Assembly (NCBI RefSeq): GCF_030316765.1 | Contig: NZ_JASZYT010000001.1 | Span: 310,001 to 374,000, forward strand | Origin: Variovorax saccharolyticus | GTDB taxonomy: Bacteria > Pseudomonadota > Gammaproteobacteria > Burkholderiales > Burkholderiaceae_C | Reading direction: 5' to 3' | DNA: 64,000 nucleotides | Shown here: one piece after another, positions 1 through 8,747 of the stretch | How the letters are laid out: each line of letters starts with the position of its first letter | How positions within the stretch are numbered: the stretch's first letter is position 1 | Program-made: the position numbers and the translations under genes | Notes under the pieces: generated by a model | Told to the model about the DNA's origin: nothing | The model's input: the letters and a program-made list of their open reading frames with translations, nothing else | Database searches by the model: none

Positions 1-2530
1 GGAGCAGGGCCTTGATCCAGGCCTCGGCGCGGGTGTCGCCGCCGAGCAGGAAGCCCTCGAGCCGGGCCTCCTCGCCGTCGCGCACCAGGCGCACGGCGCG
101 CCGCTGGCCGCGCCGGACATCGGCGTAGCGCAGGGTGTCGATGCCGCCCAGCGCCAGCAGGGCCTCGATGCGGGCCAGCACGGCGTCGGGCGGGGCCTCG
201 TAGGCTGCGGCGCGAAACAGGATGCCGGTACGCTCGGCGCCGCCGCCTTCGAGTGCGCCGCCGGTCCCGAAGGGCACGCAGCTGGCGAAAGGAAAGGTCT
301 GCATCAGGCCGCGCAGCTCGCTGGCGACGCCCAGCGCCGCATCCTGCGGCAGCCAGGCGGCGGCGAGCAGCGACCAGGGCAGCTCGGCCTTGAGGATCTT
401 GACCGCCGCGTGCTTGAGTTCGGGCTGCTTCGAGTCGGGGCAGTAGCTCGGCGTGGTGAGCGCGTTGATGCCCGCCAGCCGCTCGCCGGTGCTCGAGCTG
501 CCGCTCAGGTACTCGCCGCCCCAGTGCATCGCGATGAAAGCCTGCGACAGGCCGACTTCCGCGCTGGCAGCCAGCGGCAGCACGATCGAGCCGCGGCGCG
601 AAGTCACGTGCACCAGGTCGCCTTCCGCCAACTGGCGGCGCGCCATGTCCTGCGGATGCATCTGCACGCTCGGCTCGGCCACGTGGCCGAACAGCCGGCC
701 CAGCGTGCCGGTGCGGCTCATGCCATGCCACTGGTCGCGCAGCCGGCCGGTGTTGAGGGAGAAGGGATAGCGGGCCTCGCGGGCCTCGGCCACCGGCTTG
801 TAGACCGTGTCGACGAAGCGGGCGCGGCCGTCCGGCGTCGGGAACACGCCGTCTTCATAGAGCCGTGCGAGGCCCGTGGTCTCGCCCTCGCGCAGCGGCC
901 ATTGCTGCGGCGCCGCCTCCAGCATCGCGTAGCTCATGCCGGTGATGTCGAGGTCGCGGCCGCGGGTGCTTTCGCGGTGCTCGTTCCAGACCGATTCGGC
1001 ATTGCCGTAGGGGAACAGCGTGCTCGGGTTGGCGGGGCGCGCGAGCCGGGCCTCGAGCTTGCGCGCGAAGGCCACGCCGATCGCCCAGTCGTCGCGGGTC
1101 TGGCCCGGCGCCGGCACGGCCGGGCGCACCCGGGAGATGCGGCGCTCGCTGTTGGTGACCGTGCCTTCCTTCTCGCCCCAGGTGGTGGCCGGCAGCAAGA
1201 GGTCGGCGAAGTCGCAGGTCGAGGTGGTCGAGAAAGCCTCCTGCACCACCACGAACTCGCAGCGCTCGAGCGCGCGGCGCACGGTGGCCTGGTCCGGCAT
1301 CGATTGCGCCGGATTGGTGCAGGCGATCCACAGCGCGCGGATCTCGCCGTCGGCGGCGGCCTGGAACATCTCGACCGCGGTCTTGCCGGGCTTTTCGGGG
1401 ACCTCCGGCACGCCCCACAGGGCGGCAACTTCGGCGCGGTGCTCGGGGTTCGCGAGATCGCGGTGCGCCGACAGCAGGTTGGCCAGCCCGCCGACCTCGC
1501 GGCCGCCCATCGCGTTGGGCTGACCGGTGAGCGAGAACGGGCCGGCCCCGGGCTTGCCGATCTGCGCCGTCGCCAGGTGCAGGTTGATCAGCGCGGCATT
1601 CTTGGCGGTGCCGGAGGAGGACTGGTTGAGGCCCTGGCAGTACAGGCTCAATGTGGCCGCGGAGGTCGCGAACAGGCGCGCGGCCTGCAGCAGGTCGTCC
1701 TGGGCGATGCCGCAGACCTGCGCCACGCGCTCGGGCGTGCAGTCGCGCACCGTGGCCTTGAGCGCGTCGAAGCCGCTGGTGTGCTCGGCGATGTAGCGGG
1801 CGTCGGTCCAGCCTTCCCACAGCATCAGGTGCAGCATGCCGTTGAACAGCATGACGTCGGTGCCGGGCTGGATGGGCAGGAACAGGTCGGCGATCTCGAC
1901 CGTGTCGGTGCGGCGCGGGTCGGCCACGATGATCTTCAGCGCCGGGTTGGCGGCCTTGGCGTCCTCGATGCGCCGGAACAGGATCGGGTGCGCCCAGGCC
2001 GTGTTGCTGCCGACGATGAACAGGCAGTCGGCGGACTTGAGGTCGTCATAGCAGGCCGGCGGCGCGTCGGCGCCCAGCGTCTTCTTGTAGCCGGCCACCG
2101 CGCTGCTCATGCACAGGCGCGAGTTGGTGTCGATGTTGTTGGTGCCGATCAGGCCCTTGGCCAGCTTGTTGAAGACGTAGTAGTCCTCGGTCAGCAGCTG
2201 GCCCGAGACATAGAAGCCCACGGCGTCCGGCCCGTGGTCGCGGATCACCTGGGCGAACTTCTCGACCGCGAGGTCGAGCGCGCCGTCCCAGCCGATCGGC
2301 TCGGGCGCCGAGCCTCGCGTGGCGCGCTGCATGGGCCGCAAGAGGCGCGTCTGCACCGTGACCGCGGCGCTGGCCGTGAGGTGCAGGGTCGAGCCCTTGG
2401 TGCACAGGCGGCCGAAGTTGGCCGGATGGTCGGGATCGCCGCGAACACCCGTGATCTGCGCGCCATCGGATTCGATGATCACGCCGCAACCCACTCCGCA
2501 ATAGGGGCAGGTGGAGCGTGTTTGCTTCAC
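1..2530 (-). CDS. nasA: Assimilatory nitrate reductase catalytic subunit (3' end outside window)
   Basis: Cytoplasmic molybdopterin enzyme reducing nitrate to nitrite, the first step of nitrate assimilation. From a GTG start at 2530 the protein begins VKQTRSTCPYCGVGCG. The four cysteines of the [4Fe-4S] site are C8, C11, C15 and C43 (GRLCTKG), followed by typical molybdopterin-oxidoreductase sequence (SRLCMSSAVAGYK, ADPRRTDT, QPGTDVMLFNGM). About 843 residues are visible and the stop lies left of the window, so any C-terminal [2Fe-2S] domain is only partly seen. It follows nirB and nirD on the same strand. The start is unusual: GTG overlaps the stop of a short upstream ORF (GTGA) and sits inside a 16-bp inverted repeat. 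Family assignment is secure; the exact native start is not. Confidence 0.93.
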   Translation of the reverse strand, partial: MKQTRSTCPYCGVGCGVIIESDGAQITGVRGDPDHPANFGRLCTKGSTLHLTASAAVTVQTRLLRPMQRATRGSAPEPIGWDGALDLAVEKFAQVIRDHGPDAVGFYVSGQLLTEDYYVFNKLAKGLIGTNNIDTNSRLCMSSAVAGYKKTLGADAPPACYDDLKSADCLFIVGSNTAWAHPILFRRIEDAKAANPALKIIVADPRRTDTVEIADLFLPIQPGTDVMLFNGMLHLMLWEGWTDARYIAEHTSGFDALKATVRDCTPERVAQVCGIAQDDLLQAARLFATSAATLSLYCQGLNQSSSGTAKNAALINLHLATAQIGKPGAGPFSLTGQPNAMGGREVGGLANLLSAHRDLANPEHRAEVAALWGVPEVPEKPGKTAVEMFQAAADGEIRALWIACTNPAQSMPDQATVRRALERCEFVVVQEAFSTTSTCDFADLLLPATTWGEKEGTVTNSERRISRVRPAVPAPGQTRDDWAIGVAFARKLEARLARPANPSTLFPYGNAESVWNEHRESTRGRDLDITGMSYAMLEAAPQQWPLREGETTGLARLYEDGVFPTPDGRARFVDTVYKPVAEAREARYPFSLNTGRLRDQWHGMSRTGTLGRLFGHVAEPSVQMHPQDMARRQLAEGDLVHVTSRRGSIVLPLAASAEVGLSQAFIAMHWGGEYLSGSSSTGERLAGINALTTPSYCPDSKQPELKHAAVKILKAELPWSLLAAAWLPQDAALGVASELRGLMQTFPFASCVPFGTGGALEGGGAERTGILFRAAAYEAPPDAVLARIEALLALGGIDTLRYADVRRGQRRAVRLVRDGEEARLEGFLLGGDTRAEAWIKALL

Positions 2531-2554
2531 GATGCCAAGCCCCTATTGCGGAGT
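2493..2554. repeat. Perfect 16-bp inverted repeat around the nasA start
   Basis: ACTCCGCAATAGGGGC at 2493-2508 is matched by its exact reverse complement at 2539-2554, with a 30-base spacer holding the GTG start of nasA. In mRNA this would form a strong stem with the start codon in the loop. A direct repeat of about 16-20 bases (CAGGTGGAGCGTGTTT) also occurs here, near 2508-2523 and 2610-2625. The combination suggests a template-switch type rearrangement. Confidence 0.75.
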
Positions 2555-2631
2555 TTTCCGTTGCTCGCAAAGCGATTCGCCGCACCAGCGGCGAGATCGC
2601 AGTACGGGCAGGTGGAGCGTGTTTCGTTCAT
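2527..2631 (-). CDS. 34-codon leader ORF duplicating the nasA N-terminus
   Basis: An ATG at 2631 opens a 34-residue frame starting MNETRSTCPYC, which repeats the first residues of NasA (VKQTRSTCPYC), then diverges (DLAAGAANRF...) and ends TGA at 2527-2529. The stop overlaps the nasA GTG by four bases (GTGA), so translation could be coupled. It lies only 13 bases after nirD. It may be a remnant of the original nasA start after a local duplication, a genuine leader peptide, or a frame disruption. No function is known for it. Confidence 0.5.
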   Translation of the reverse strand: MNETRSTCPYCDLAAGAANRFASNGKLRNRGLAS

Positions 2632-2644
2632 GGTGTTCCTGAGT

Positions 2645-3025
2645 TCAAGCTGTGACCGACCGCTTCGGGCCGGCCACCGGCCGCACGAGATCGGTGGCGT
2701 GGTTCGCCAGTTCCTCGCTGTCGAGGTGCACCACGCCATCCGCCACCTTGACCGCGAAGCGCGGCGTGCAGCCCTCGTCGGGCGACTTCGCGCAGCCGTC
2801 GTCGAGTCCGATCGTCCAGTTGTGCAGCGGGCAGGCCACGCTGGTGCCGAAGACGATGCCCTGGCTCAGCGGGCCGCCCTTGTGCGGGCAGCGGTCGAGC
2901 AGCGCGAAGACCTGGTTGTCGGCGTTGCGGAACACCGCGACATCGACGCCCGCGGGCCGGGCCACGCGGCGCGCGCCCAGCACCGGAATGTCCTCGACGC
3001 GGCAGATGGGTTTCCATTGGCTCAT
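2645..3025 (-). CDS. nirD: Nitrite reductase (NADH) small subunit
   Basis: Small Rieske-fold partner of NirB in assimilatory nitrite reduction to ammonium. The 126-residue protein starts MSQWKPICRVEDIPVLGARR and contains the Rieske-like segment CPHKGGPLSQG followed by CPLHNWTIGLDDG, then a C-terminal strand region. Length fits NirD (about 105-130 residues). The ATG at 3025 has a clear Shine-Dalgarno (GAGGAG) and lies 13 bases after the nirB stop, so nirB-nirD are one operon; nasA follows. Confidence 0.95.
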   Translation of the reverse strand: MSQWKPICRVEDIPVLGARRVARPAGVDVAVFRNADNQVFALLDRCPHKGGPLSQGIVFGTSVACPLHNWTIGLDDGCAKSPDEGCTPRFAVKVADGVVHLDSEELANHATDLVRPVAGPKRSVTA

Positions 3026-3038
3026 GGCGGTGTGCTCC

Positions 3039-5495
3039 TCAAACGGTTTGCGCAGGCGCGGCGACCACCGCCACCGGCGTGAACTGGCGGACGTCGACCG
3101 CTGCCTGGCTCGACTCGAACCACGGATCGGGCTCGCCGTCGAGCGCGAACTGCAGCCGCTCCCACAGGGCCTTGCGGCCCTCGGCGTCCTCGAGGATCTT
3201 CTTCTTGACATGGTCGAGCCCGGCGCGGCCGATGTAGTGCACCGTGCGCTCGAGATACCAGCCTTCCTCACGGTAGAGCTGCAGGAAGGCGCCGGCGTAC
3301 TCCATCACCTCCTCGGCGCTCTTCACCTTGACCAGGAAGTGCGCCACCTCGGTCTTGATGCCGCCATTGCCGCCGATGTAGATCTCCCAGCCCGAGTCGA
3401 CGCCGATCACGCCGACGTCCTTGATGCCCGATTCGGCGCAGTTGCGCGGGCAGCCCGAGACCGCCAGCTTGACCTTGTGCGGCGAATACATCGCCCAGAG
3501 CGCGCGTTCGAGGTCCTTGCCCATCTGCGTCGAGTCCTGGGTGCCGAAGCGGCACCACTCGCTGCCGACGCAGGTCTTCACGGTGCGCAGCGACTTGGCA
3601 TAGGCAAAGCCCGAGGGCATGCCGATGTCCTTCCAGACGTTCTCCAGGTCTTCCTTCTTCACGCCCAGCAGGTCGATGCGCTGGCCGCCCGTGACCTTGA
3701 CGGTGGGGATCTTGTACTTGTCGGCCGCGTCCGCGATGCGCCGCAGCTCGTCGGGCGTGGTGTGGCCGCCCCACATGCGCGGGATCACCGAGTAGGTGCC
3801 GTCCTTCTGGATGTTGGCGTGGCTGCGCTCGTTGATGAAGCGGCTCTGCGGATCGTCCTTCGCCTCCTTGGGCCAGGTCGAGATCAGGTAGTAGTTGATC
3901 GCCGGACGGCAGCTCGCGCAGCCGTTGGGCGTGCGCCAGCCGAGGTTGCGGTACACCTCGTCGTGCGTGAGGTAGTGGTCCCTGCGGATCGCGTCGCGCA
4001 CGTCCTGGTGGCTGACGTCGGTGCAGCCGCAGATCGCCTTCTTCTTCGGCGTCGCGGAGTAGTCGCCACCGGCGGTGAACATCAGGATCTGCTCGACCAG
4101 CCCGGTGCACGAGCCGCAGGAGGCGCTGGCCTTGGTGTGCTTCTTGACTTCCTCCAGCGTGAACAGGCCCTTGTCCTTGATCGCCTTGCAGATGGTGCCC
4201 TTGTTGACGCCGTTGCAGCCGCAGACCTCGGCGTCGTCGGGCATCGTGGCGGCCTTGCTGTGGCCTTCGTGCCCGGTGTCGCCGATGTTCGACTCGCCGA
4301 ACATCAGCTTGTCGCGGATGTCGTGCACGCTGCGGCCGTCGCGCAACAGCTTGAAGTACCAGCTGCCGTCGACCGTGTCGCCGTAGAGGCAGGCGCCGAC
4401 CAGCTTGTCGTCCTTGATCACCAGCTTCTTGTAGACGCCGCCGAAGGGGTCGCTCATCACGATCTCTTCCGTGCCTTCGCCGCCCATGAACTCGCCGGCC
4501 GAGAACAGGTCGATGCCCGTCACCTTGAGCTTGGTCGAAGTCAGCGAGCCGAGGTAGCGGCCGATGCCGAACTGCGCCAGGTGGTTGGCCGCCACCTTGG
4601 CCTGCTCGAACAGCGGCGCCACCAGGCCGTAGGCGATGCCGCGGTGCGCCGCGCACTCGCCGACCGAATAGATCCGGGCGTCGGTCACGGTCTGCATCGT
4701 GTCGCTCACCACGATGCCGCGGTTGACGTGCAGCCGGGCGCGCTCGGCCAGCTCGGTGTTGGGCCGGATGCCGACCGCCATCACCACCAGGTCGGCCGCC
4801 ACTTCGGTGCCGTCCTTGAAGCGGATCGCGCTGACCCGGCCCTCGGGTCCGCCGACCAGCTCCTGCGTCTGCGCGCCCATCATGAACTTCAGTCCACGGT
4901 CTTCCAGCGACTTCTGCAGCAGCTTGCCCGCCACGTCGTCCAGCTGGCGCTCCATCAGCCAGGGCATCACGTGGACCACGGTCACGGTCATGCCGCGCAG
5001 CATCAGGCCGTTGGCCGCTTCCAGGCCCAGCAGGCCGCCGCCGATCACCACCGCGTTCTTGTGCGTGCGCGCGGTCTCGATCATGTAGTCGGTGTCGGCG
5101 ATGTCGCGGTAGGCGATCACGCCTTTCAGGTCGCGGCCGGGCACCGGCAGCATGAAGGGGTTGGAGCCGGTGCACAGCAGCAGCCGGTCGTACGCGGCCT
5201 CGGTGCCGTCATCGGCGCGCACCACGCGCTTCACGCGGTCGATCTCGACCACCTTCTTGCCGGCGTGCAGCGTGATGTGGTTCTCGGTGTACCACTCCCA
5301 GCTGTTGAGCACGATCTCGTCCACCGTCTGCTCGCCGGCCAGCACCGGCGACAGCAGGATCCGGTTGTAGTTGGGATGCGGCTCGGCGCCGAACACGGTG
5401 ATCTCGTAGAGATCGGGTTCGATCTTCAGCAGCTCTTCGAGCGTGCGCACGCCGGCCATGCCGTTGCCGACCATCACGAGTTTCATCTTCTTCAT
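3039..5495 (-). CDS. nirB: Nitrite reductase (NADH) large subunit
   Basis: Siroheme-dependent cytoplasmic enzyme reducing nitrite to ammonium with NADH. 818 residues: N-terminal FAD/NAD(P) domain (VMVGNGMAGVRTLEEL), a second nucleotide-binding motif (VIGGGLLGLEAANGL, about residues 150-165), BFD-like [2Fe-2S] cysteine clusters (CGCNGVNKG..CGSCTG and CGCTDVSHQD..CASCRP, about 430-530), then the siroheme/[4Fe-4S] cysteines TCVGSEWC (about 640) and SGCPRNC (about 680). First gene of nirB-nirD-nasA. No sigma-54 site like those at narK, nrtA and nasR is visible in the short gap to the divergent kinase gene, so its promoter is unclear. Confidence 0.97.
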   Translation of the reverse strand: MKKMKLVMVGNGMAGVRTLEELLKIEPDLYEITVFGAEPHPNYNRILLSPVLAGEQTVDEIVLNSWEWYTENHITLHAGKKVVEIDRVKRVVRADDGTEAAYDRLLLCTGSNPFMLPVPGRDLKGVIAYRDIADTDYMIETARTHKNAVVIGGGLLGLEAANGLMLRGMTVTVVHVMPWLMERQLDDVAGKLLQKSLEDRGLKFMMGAQTQELVGGPEGRVSAIRFKDGTEVAADLVVMAVGIRPNTELAERARLHVNRGIVVSDTMQTVTDARIYSVGECAAHRGIAYGLVAPLFEQAKVAANHLAQFGIGRYLGSLTSTKLKVTGIDLFSAGEFMGGEGTEEIVMSDPFGGVYKKLVIKDDKLVGACLYGDTVDGSWYFKLLRDGRSVHDIRDKLMFGESNIGDTGHEGHSKAATMPDDAEVCGCNGVNKGTICKAIKDKGLFTLEEVKKHTKASASCGSCTGLVEQILMFTAGGDYSATPKKKAICGCTDVSHQDVRDAIRRDHYLTHDEVYRNLGWRTPNGCASCRPAINYYLISTWPKEAKDDPQSRFINERSHANIQKDGTYSVIPRMWGGHTTPDELRRIADAADKYKIPTVKVTGGQRIDLLGVKKEDLENVWKDIGMPSGFAYAKSLRTVKTCVGSEWCRFGTQDSTQMGKDLERALWAMYSPHKVKLAVSGCPRNCAESGIKDVGVIGVDSGWEIYIGGNGGIKTEVAHFLVKVKSAEEVMEYAGAFLQLYREEGWYLERTVHYIGRAGLDHVKKKILEDAEGRKALWERLQFALDGEPDPWFESSQAAVDVRQFTPVAVVAAPAQTV

Positions 5496-5561
5496 GGGGC
5501 TGGACCTTTCGTGGAATCAAATCAGGCGGAGCGGCTCGCGATGCGCGTGGAGAATCGCGCC

Positions 5562-7274
5562 ATGAGCTTTGAAGTGGACATCGGCTACAGCAGCCAGCGC
5601 GGGCCGCGCGAGGTCAACGAGGATTTCGCCGGCACCGTGCGTGCGCCTGCCGGCGACGAGGCGCGCGGCTTGATCGCCGCCATCGCCGACGGCGTGTCCA
5701 CCGGCGGCCGCGGACTGGAGGCCGCGCAGACCACCGTCATGGGCCTCCTGGCCGACTACTTCGCGACCCCCGACACCTGGGAACCGACCGCCGCGCTGGA
5801 CCGCCTCATCGGCGCCCAGAACGCCTGGCTGGCCGACCACAACCGGCGCCGGCAGGGCGGCGGCGGCACCGCGCTCACCACGCTGACCGCGCTGGTGCTG
5901 CATGGCCAGAGCTACACGCTGGCCCATGTCGGCGATACCCGCGGCTGGCGCGTGCGGGACGACGACGAGCCGGCCGCGGCACTGACCCAGGACCACGCCT
6001 TCGAGCACCCCGACCTGCGCAGCCGGCTGACCCGCGCGATCGGCCTCGACGACCAGGTCCGGGTCGACTACGCGCAGGGCGACGTGCGCGTCGGCGACTG
6101 TTTCGTGCTCACTTCCGACGGCGTGCATGGCGTGCTCAAGGCGCAGCAGCTGGCGCGCTTCGCGCTCCAGGGCACGGCGCGCGAAGGCAGCGAGGCGCTG
6201 GTGCGGGCGGCGCTCGCCGCCGGCACGCGCGACAACGCCACCGCGCTGGTGATCCGCGTGATCGGCCTCGACGCGCGCCAGCTCGACGACGAGCTCGGCG
6301 ACGTCCGCCGTCTGGCACCGCCGCCGGCGCTGAAGGTGGGCGACACGCTCGACGGCTACACCATCACGGCGCGGGTCGCCGACACCGGCGTGCATCTGCT
6401 CTACCAGGCGCGCCACCCCGTGACGCGAGAACTGGTCGCGATCAAGACGCTGCATCCCTCGCGCGCCGGCGACCCTGAAGAGCGCGCCATGCTGGCGCAC
6501 GAGGCCTGGCTGGGGCTGCGCGTCAGCACGCGTGCCGACAGCGGCTTCGTGCGCGTGCACGAACGCGCCGAGAACGCCAGCGCGCTCTACATCGTGTTCG
6601 ACTGGCATGGCGGCCGCACGCTCGAGCAGCTGCAGAAGTCCGGCCCGCGCGGCAGCGCGGCCGAGGCGGTCGCCGCGGCCATCGCGGTCGCCAAGGCCCT
6701 GGGGCGGCTGCACCGGCATGGCGTGGTGCATCGCGACATCAAGCCCGGCAACCTGCACCTGGGCGATGACGGCCGCTGGCGCATCCTCGACCTCGGCGTC
6801 GCGCTGTCCGGCCGCGAGGGCACGGCACAGCGCGAGCTGCATGCCGGCACGCCGAGCTACATCAATCCCGAGCAATGGGAGGGCGCCGGAGCCGATGCGG
6901 GCAGCGACCTGTTCGCGCTCGGCGTCACGCTCTACCAATGGCTGGCGGGACGCCTGCCCTACGGCGAGATCGAGCCCTACCAGCTGGCGCGCTACCGGCG
7001 CGATCCGGGAGCGCTGTCGCGCATCCGGCCCGACGTGCCGGTCTGGCTCGACCACCTGGTGTGCAAGGCGGTGGCGCGCGATCCTCGGCTTCGCTTCGAG
7101 ACCGCCGAGGAACTGCTGCTGGCGCTCGAGCGCGGGGCCTCGCGTCCCGTCGGTCCGCCCGGCCACACGCCGCTGATCCGCCGCGATCCGGCCGCCCTGG
7201 TCAAGATCGCGCTGGCCGTTTCGCTGCTCTTCAACGCACTGCTCGTGCTGTGGCTGCTGTTCCTGCCCCGTTGA
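5562..7274 (+). CDS. Bifunctional PP2C-type phosphatase / Ser-Thr protein kinase, membrane-anchored
   Basis: 570 residues from ATG at 5562 (MSFEVDIGYSSQRGPREVNE); the frame is open much further upstream, but that part is antisense to nirB/nirD. Residues about 1-235 form a PP2C phosphatase with metal-site motifs ADGVSTGG, HVGDTRGWRV, LTSDGVHG and RDNATALVIRV. Residues about 260-535 form a Hanks-type kinase: a poor glycine loop, VAIK lysine, VVHRDIKPGN catalytic loop, LDLG in place of DFG, and GTPSYINPEQW in place of APE. A single hydrophobic segment closes the protein (about 547-567, ending LLFLPR). Opposing activities in one chain suggest switchable phosphorylation. It sits between narK and nirB on the other strand, a context suggesting control of nitrate transport or assimilation; substrates are unknown. 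Confidence 0.9.
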   Translation: MSFEVDIGYSSQRGPREVNEDFAGTVRAPAGDEARGLIAAIADGVSTGGRGLEAAQTTVMGLLADYFATPDTWEPTAALDRLIGAQNAWLADHNRRRQGGGGTALTTLTALVLHGQSYTLAHVGDTRGWRVRDDDEPAAALTQDHAFEHPDLRSRLTRAIGLDDQVRVDYAQGDVRVGDCFVLTSDGVHGVLKAQQLARFALQGTAREGSEALVRAALAAGTRDNATALVIRVIGLDARQLDDELGDVRRLAPPPALKVGDTLDGYTITARVADTGVHLLYQARHPVTRELVAIKTLHPSRAGDPEERAMLAHEAWLGLRVSTRADSGFVRVHERAENASALYIVFDWHGGRTLEQLQKSGPRGSAAEAVAAAIAVAKALGRLHRHGVVHRDIKPGNLHLGDDGRWRILDLGVALSGREGTAQRELHAGTPSYINPEQWEGAGADAGSDLFALGVTLYQWLAGRLPYGEIEPYQLARYRRDPGALSRIRPDVPVWLDHLVCKAVARDPRLRFETAEELLLALERGASRPVGPPGHTPLIRRDPAALVKIALAVSLLFNALLVLWLLFLPR

Positions 7275-7291
7275 CATGATGGCTTGCCTCT

Positions 7292-8560
7292 TCAGCGCTG
7301 GCGCGCCGTCTTGCGCGGGGCGACGTACTTCGCCGCCGCGGGGGCGCCCGCGACCCGCGCGCGCCCGCCTTTCTCGGCCCAGGTGCGGGTCCAGCGGATC
7401 TGCATCACGCGCATCACGCCGAGCATCACCACCGACAGCAGCGCGAAGAAGACGAAGCCCCAGGTGTAGCTGCCGAGGTACTGCTTGGACAGGCCCATCG
7501 CATTGGGCACCAGGCCGCCGCCAAGCGCGCCGATTTCGCCGATCATCGAGCCCGCCACCGCGGTGCTGGCCGGCCAGCGCAGCGGCACCAGCTGGAACAG
7601 GGCGCCGTTGCCCGCGCCGAGGGCCGCGAAGCAGACGATCAGCAGCAGCGTCGTGAGCACCAGCGACGACGACGAGATGCCCACCAGCACCAGGCCGACG
7701 GCCACCACGGTGAGCACCAGGGTCAGCGTGTTGACGCCGCCCCAGCGGTCGGAGATCCAGCCGCCGACGATGCGCACCGCGGCGCCCATGAAGGCGGCCA
7801 GCATGGTCAGCTGGCCGGCCTGCACCTTGCTCACGCCGAACTGGTCGTAGTAGTAGGACGGCAGAAAGGTGGTGAGGCCGATGAAGCCGCCGAAGGTCAC
7901 GCCGTAGATCAGGCTGAAGACCCAGCCGTCCTTCTCGAACAGGCAGGCGATGTGCTCGCGGAAGCTGGCGTGGCTGTCGATGTCCGGCGGCTCCTTGGCG
8001 AACACGATCATCACGACCATCGGCAGCAGGATCGCGCCGGCGGCGACGCCGTACACCGCCTGCCAGCCCAGCCATTGCGCCAGCGGCGGCGCCACCAGCA
8101 CCGACACCGCGGTGCCGACGTTGCCGGCGCCCACCAGGCCCATCGCCAGGCCCTTGTGCTGCGGCGGGAACCAGCCCGAGCCCAGCGACAGCGCGACGCC
8201 GAAGCTGGCGCCCGCGATGCCCAGCAGCACGCCCATCGCGAGCAGGTCGTTGAAGCTCTTCACGAAGAAGAAGCCGAACAGCATCGCCACCGCGATCAGG
8301 CCCATCTCGACCAGCGTCGCGTTCTTGCGGCCGATGTACTGCGACAGGATGCCGAGCGGAAAGCGCATCAGCGCGCCGGCGATGATCGGCACCGACAGCA
8401 TCAGCCCCTTCTGCGCCGGCGAGAGGTCGAAGGTCTCGCCGATGAAAGGCGCCATGGCGCCGTTGAGCACCCAGATGCAGCACGAGAACGAGAAGTACAG
8501 GAAGGCCGAGAACAGCGTCGGGCCGTGGCCTGATTGCAGAAACGTCTTGAAGCTGGACAT
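7292..8560 (-). CDS. narK: Nitrate/nitrite MFS transporter
   Basis: Inner-membrane major facilitator of the NarK/NasA nitrate-nitrite porter family. 422 residues from ATG at 8560 (MSSFKTFLQSGHGPTLFSAF); a TTG nine bases upstream (8569) is in frame but less likely. About twelve hydrophobic segments are visible, with MRFPLGILSQYIGRKN in the TM2-3 loop and glycine-rich nitrate-signature-like stretches (GAGNVGTAVSVL, FAALGAGNGALFQLVPLRW). It converges with the kinase/phosphatase gene. A sigma-54 promoter and an ANTAR-type hexaloop hairpin lie in its 5' region, indicating control by nitrogen status and possibly nitrate. Confidence 0.93.
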   Translation of the reverse strand: MSSFKTFLQSGHGPTLFSAFLYFSFSCCIWVLNGAMAPFIGETFDLSPAQKGLMLSVPIIAGALMRFPLGILSQYIGRKNATLVEMGLIAVAMLFGFFFVKSFNDLLAMGVLLGIAGASFGVALSLGSGWFPPQHKGLAMGLVGAGNVGTAVSVLVAPPLAQWLGWQAVYGVAAGAILLPMVVMIVFAKEPPDIDSHASFREHIACLFEKDGWVFSLIYGVTFGGFIGLTTFLPSYYYDQFGVSKVQAGQLTMLAAFMGAAVRIVGGWISDRWGGVNTLTLVLTVVAVGLVLVGISSSSLVLTTLLLIVCFAALGAGNGALFQLVPLRWPASTAVAGSMIGEIGALGGGLVPNAMGLSKQYLGSYTWGFVFFALLSVVMLGVMRVMQIRWTRTWAEKGGRARVAGAPAAAKYVAPRKTARQR

Positions 8561-8715
8561 GGCGGTCAATGCGAAATGCCGCGGCCCGGCCGGGAGCAGG
8601 CCGTGTCGTCGGACGGGGTTGGGGAGATGTGGCAGCGGCGCAAGCCGGCGGCCTGACGGGTGGCTCCGGCCGTGGCGCTGCCGGAGAGCGGCGAGGAACC
8701 TGCCGCTTCACCAAT

Positions 8716-8735
8716 GCGGTGCTTCGTTACACCGC
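8716..8735 (-). promoter_or_regulatory. Candidate ANTAR-target hairpin in the narK leader
   Basis: Read on the minus strand, GCGGTG...CACCGC form a 6-bp stem closed by a U-G pair over the hexaloop AACGAA, with A at position 1 and G at position 4, the signature of ANTAR-bound hairpins. It begins near the predicted sigma-54 transcription start. A clean second hexaloop and a U-tract terminator are not visible downstream, so the regulatory mechanism is uncertain. Confidence 0.5.
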
Positions 8736-8747
8736 GCCCTAAACGAC

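Noticed and set aside
410..3082. An 890-codon plus-strand frame opposite nasA and nirD
   Set aside because: It is antisense to confidently identified enzymes and has compositional bias only.
2652..5561. Upstream continuation of the kinase/phosphatase frame (about 970 extra codons)
   Set aside because: It lies antisense to nirD and nirB, and its residues are low-complexity; the PP2C domain begins at the ATG at 5562.
5517..8714. A 1065-codon minus-strand frame opposite the kinase gene and out of frame with narK
   Set aside because: It has no recognisable domain and is a shadow of the kinase and narK coding sequences.
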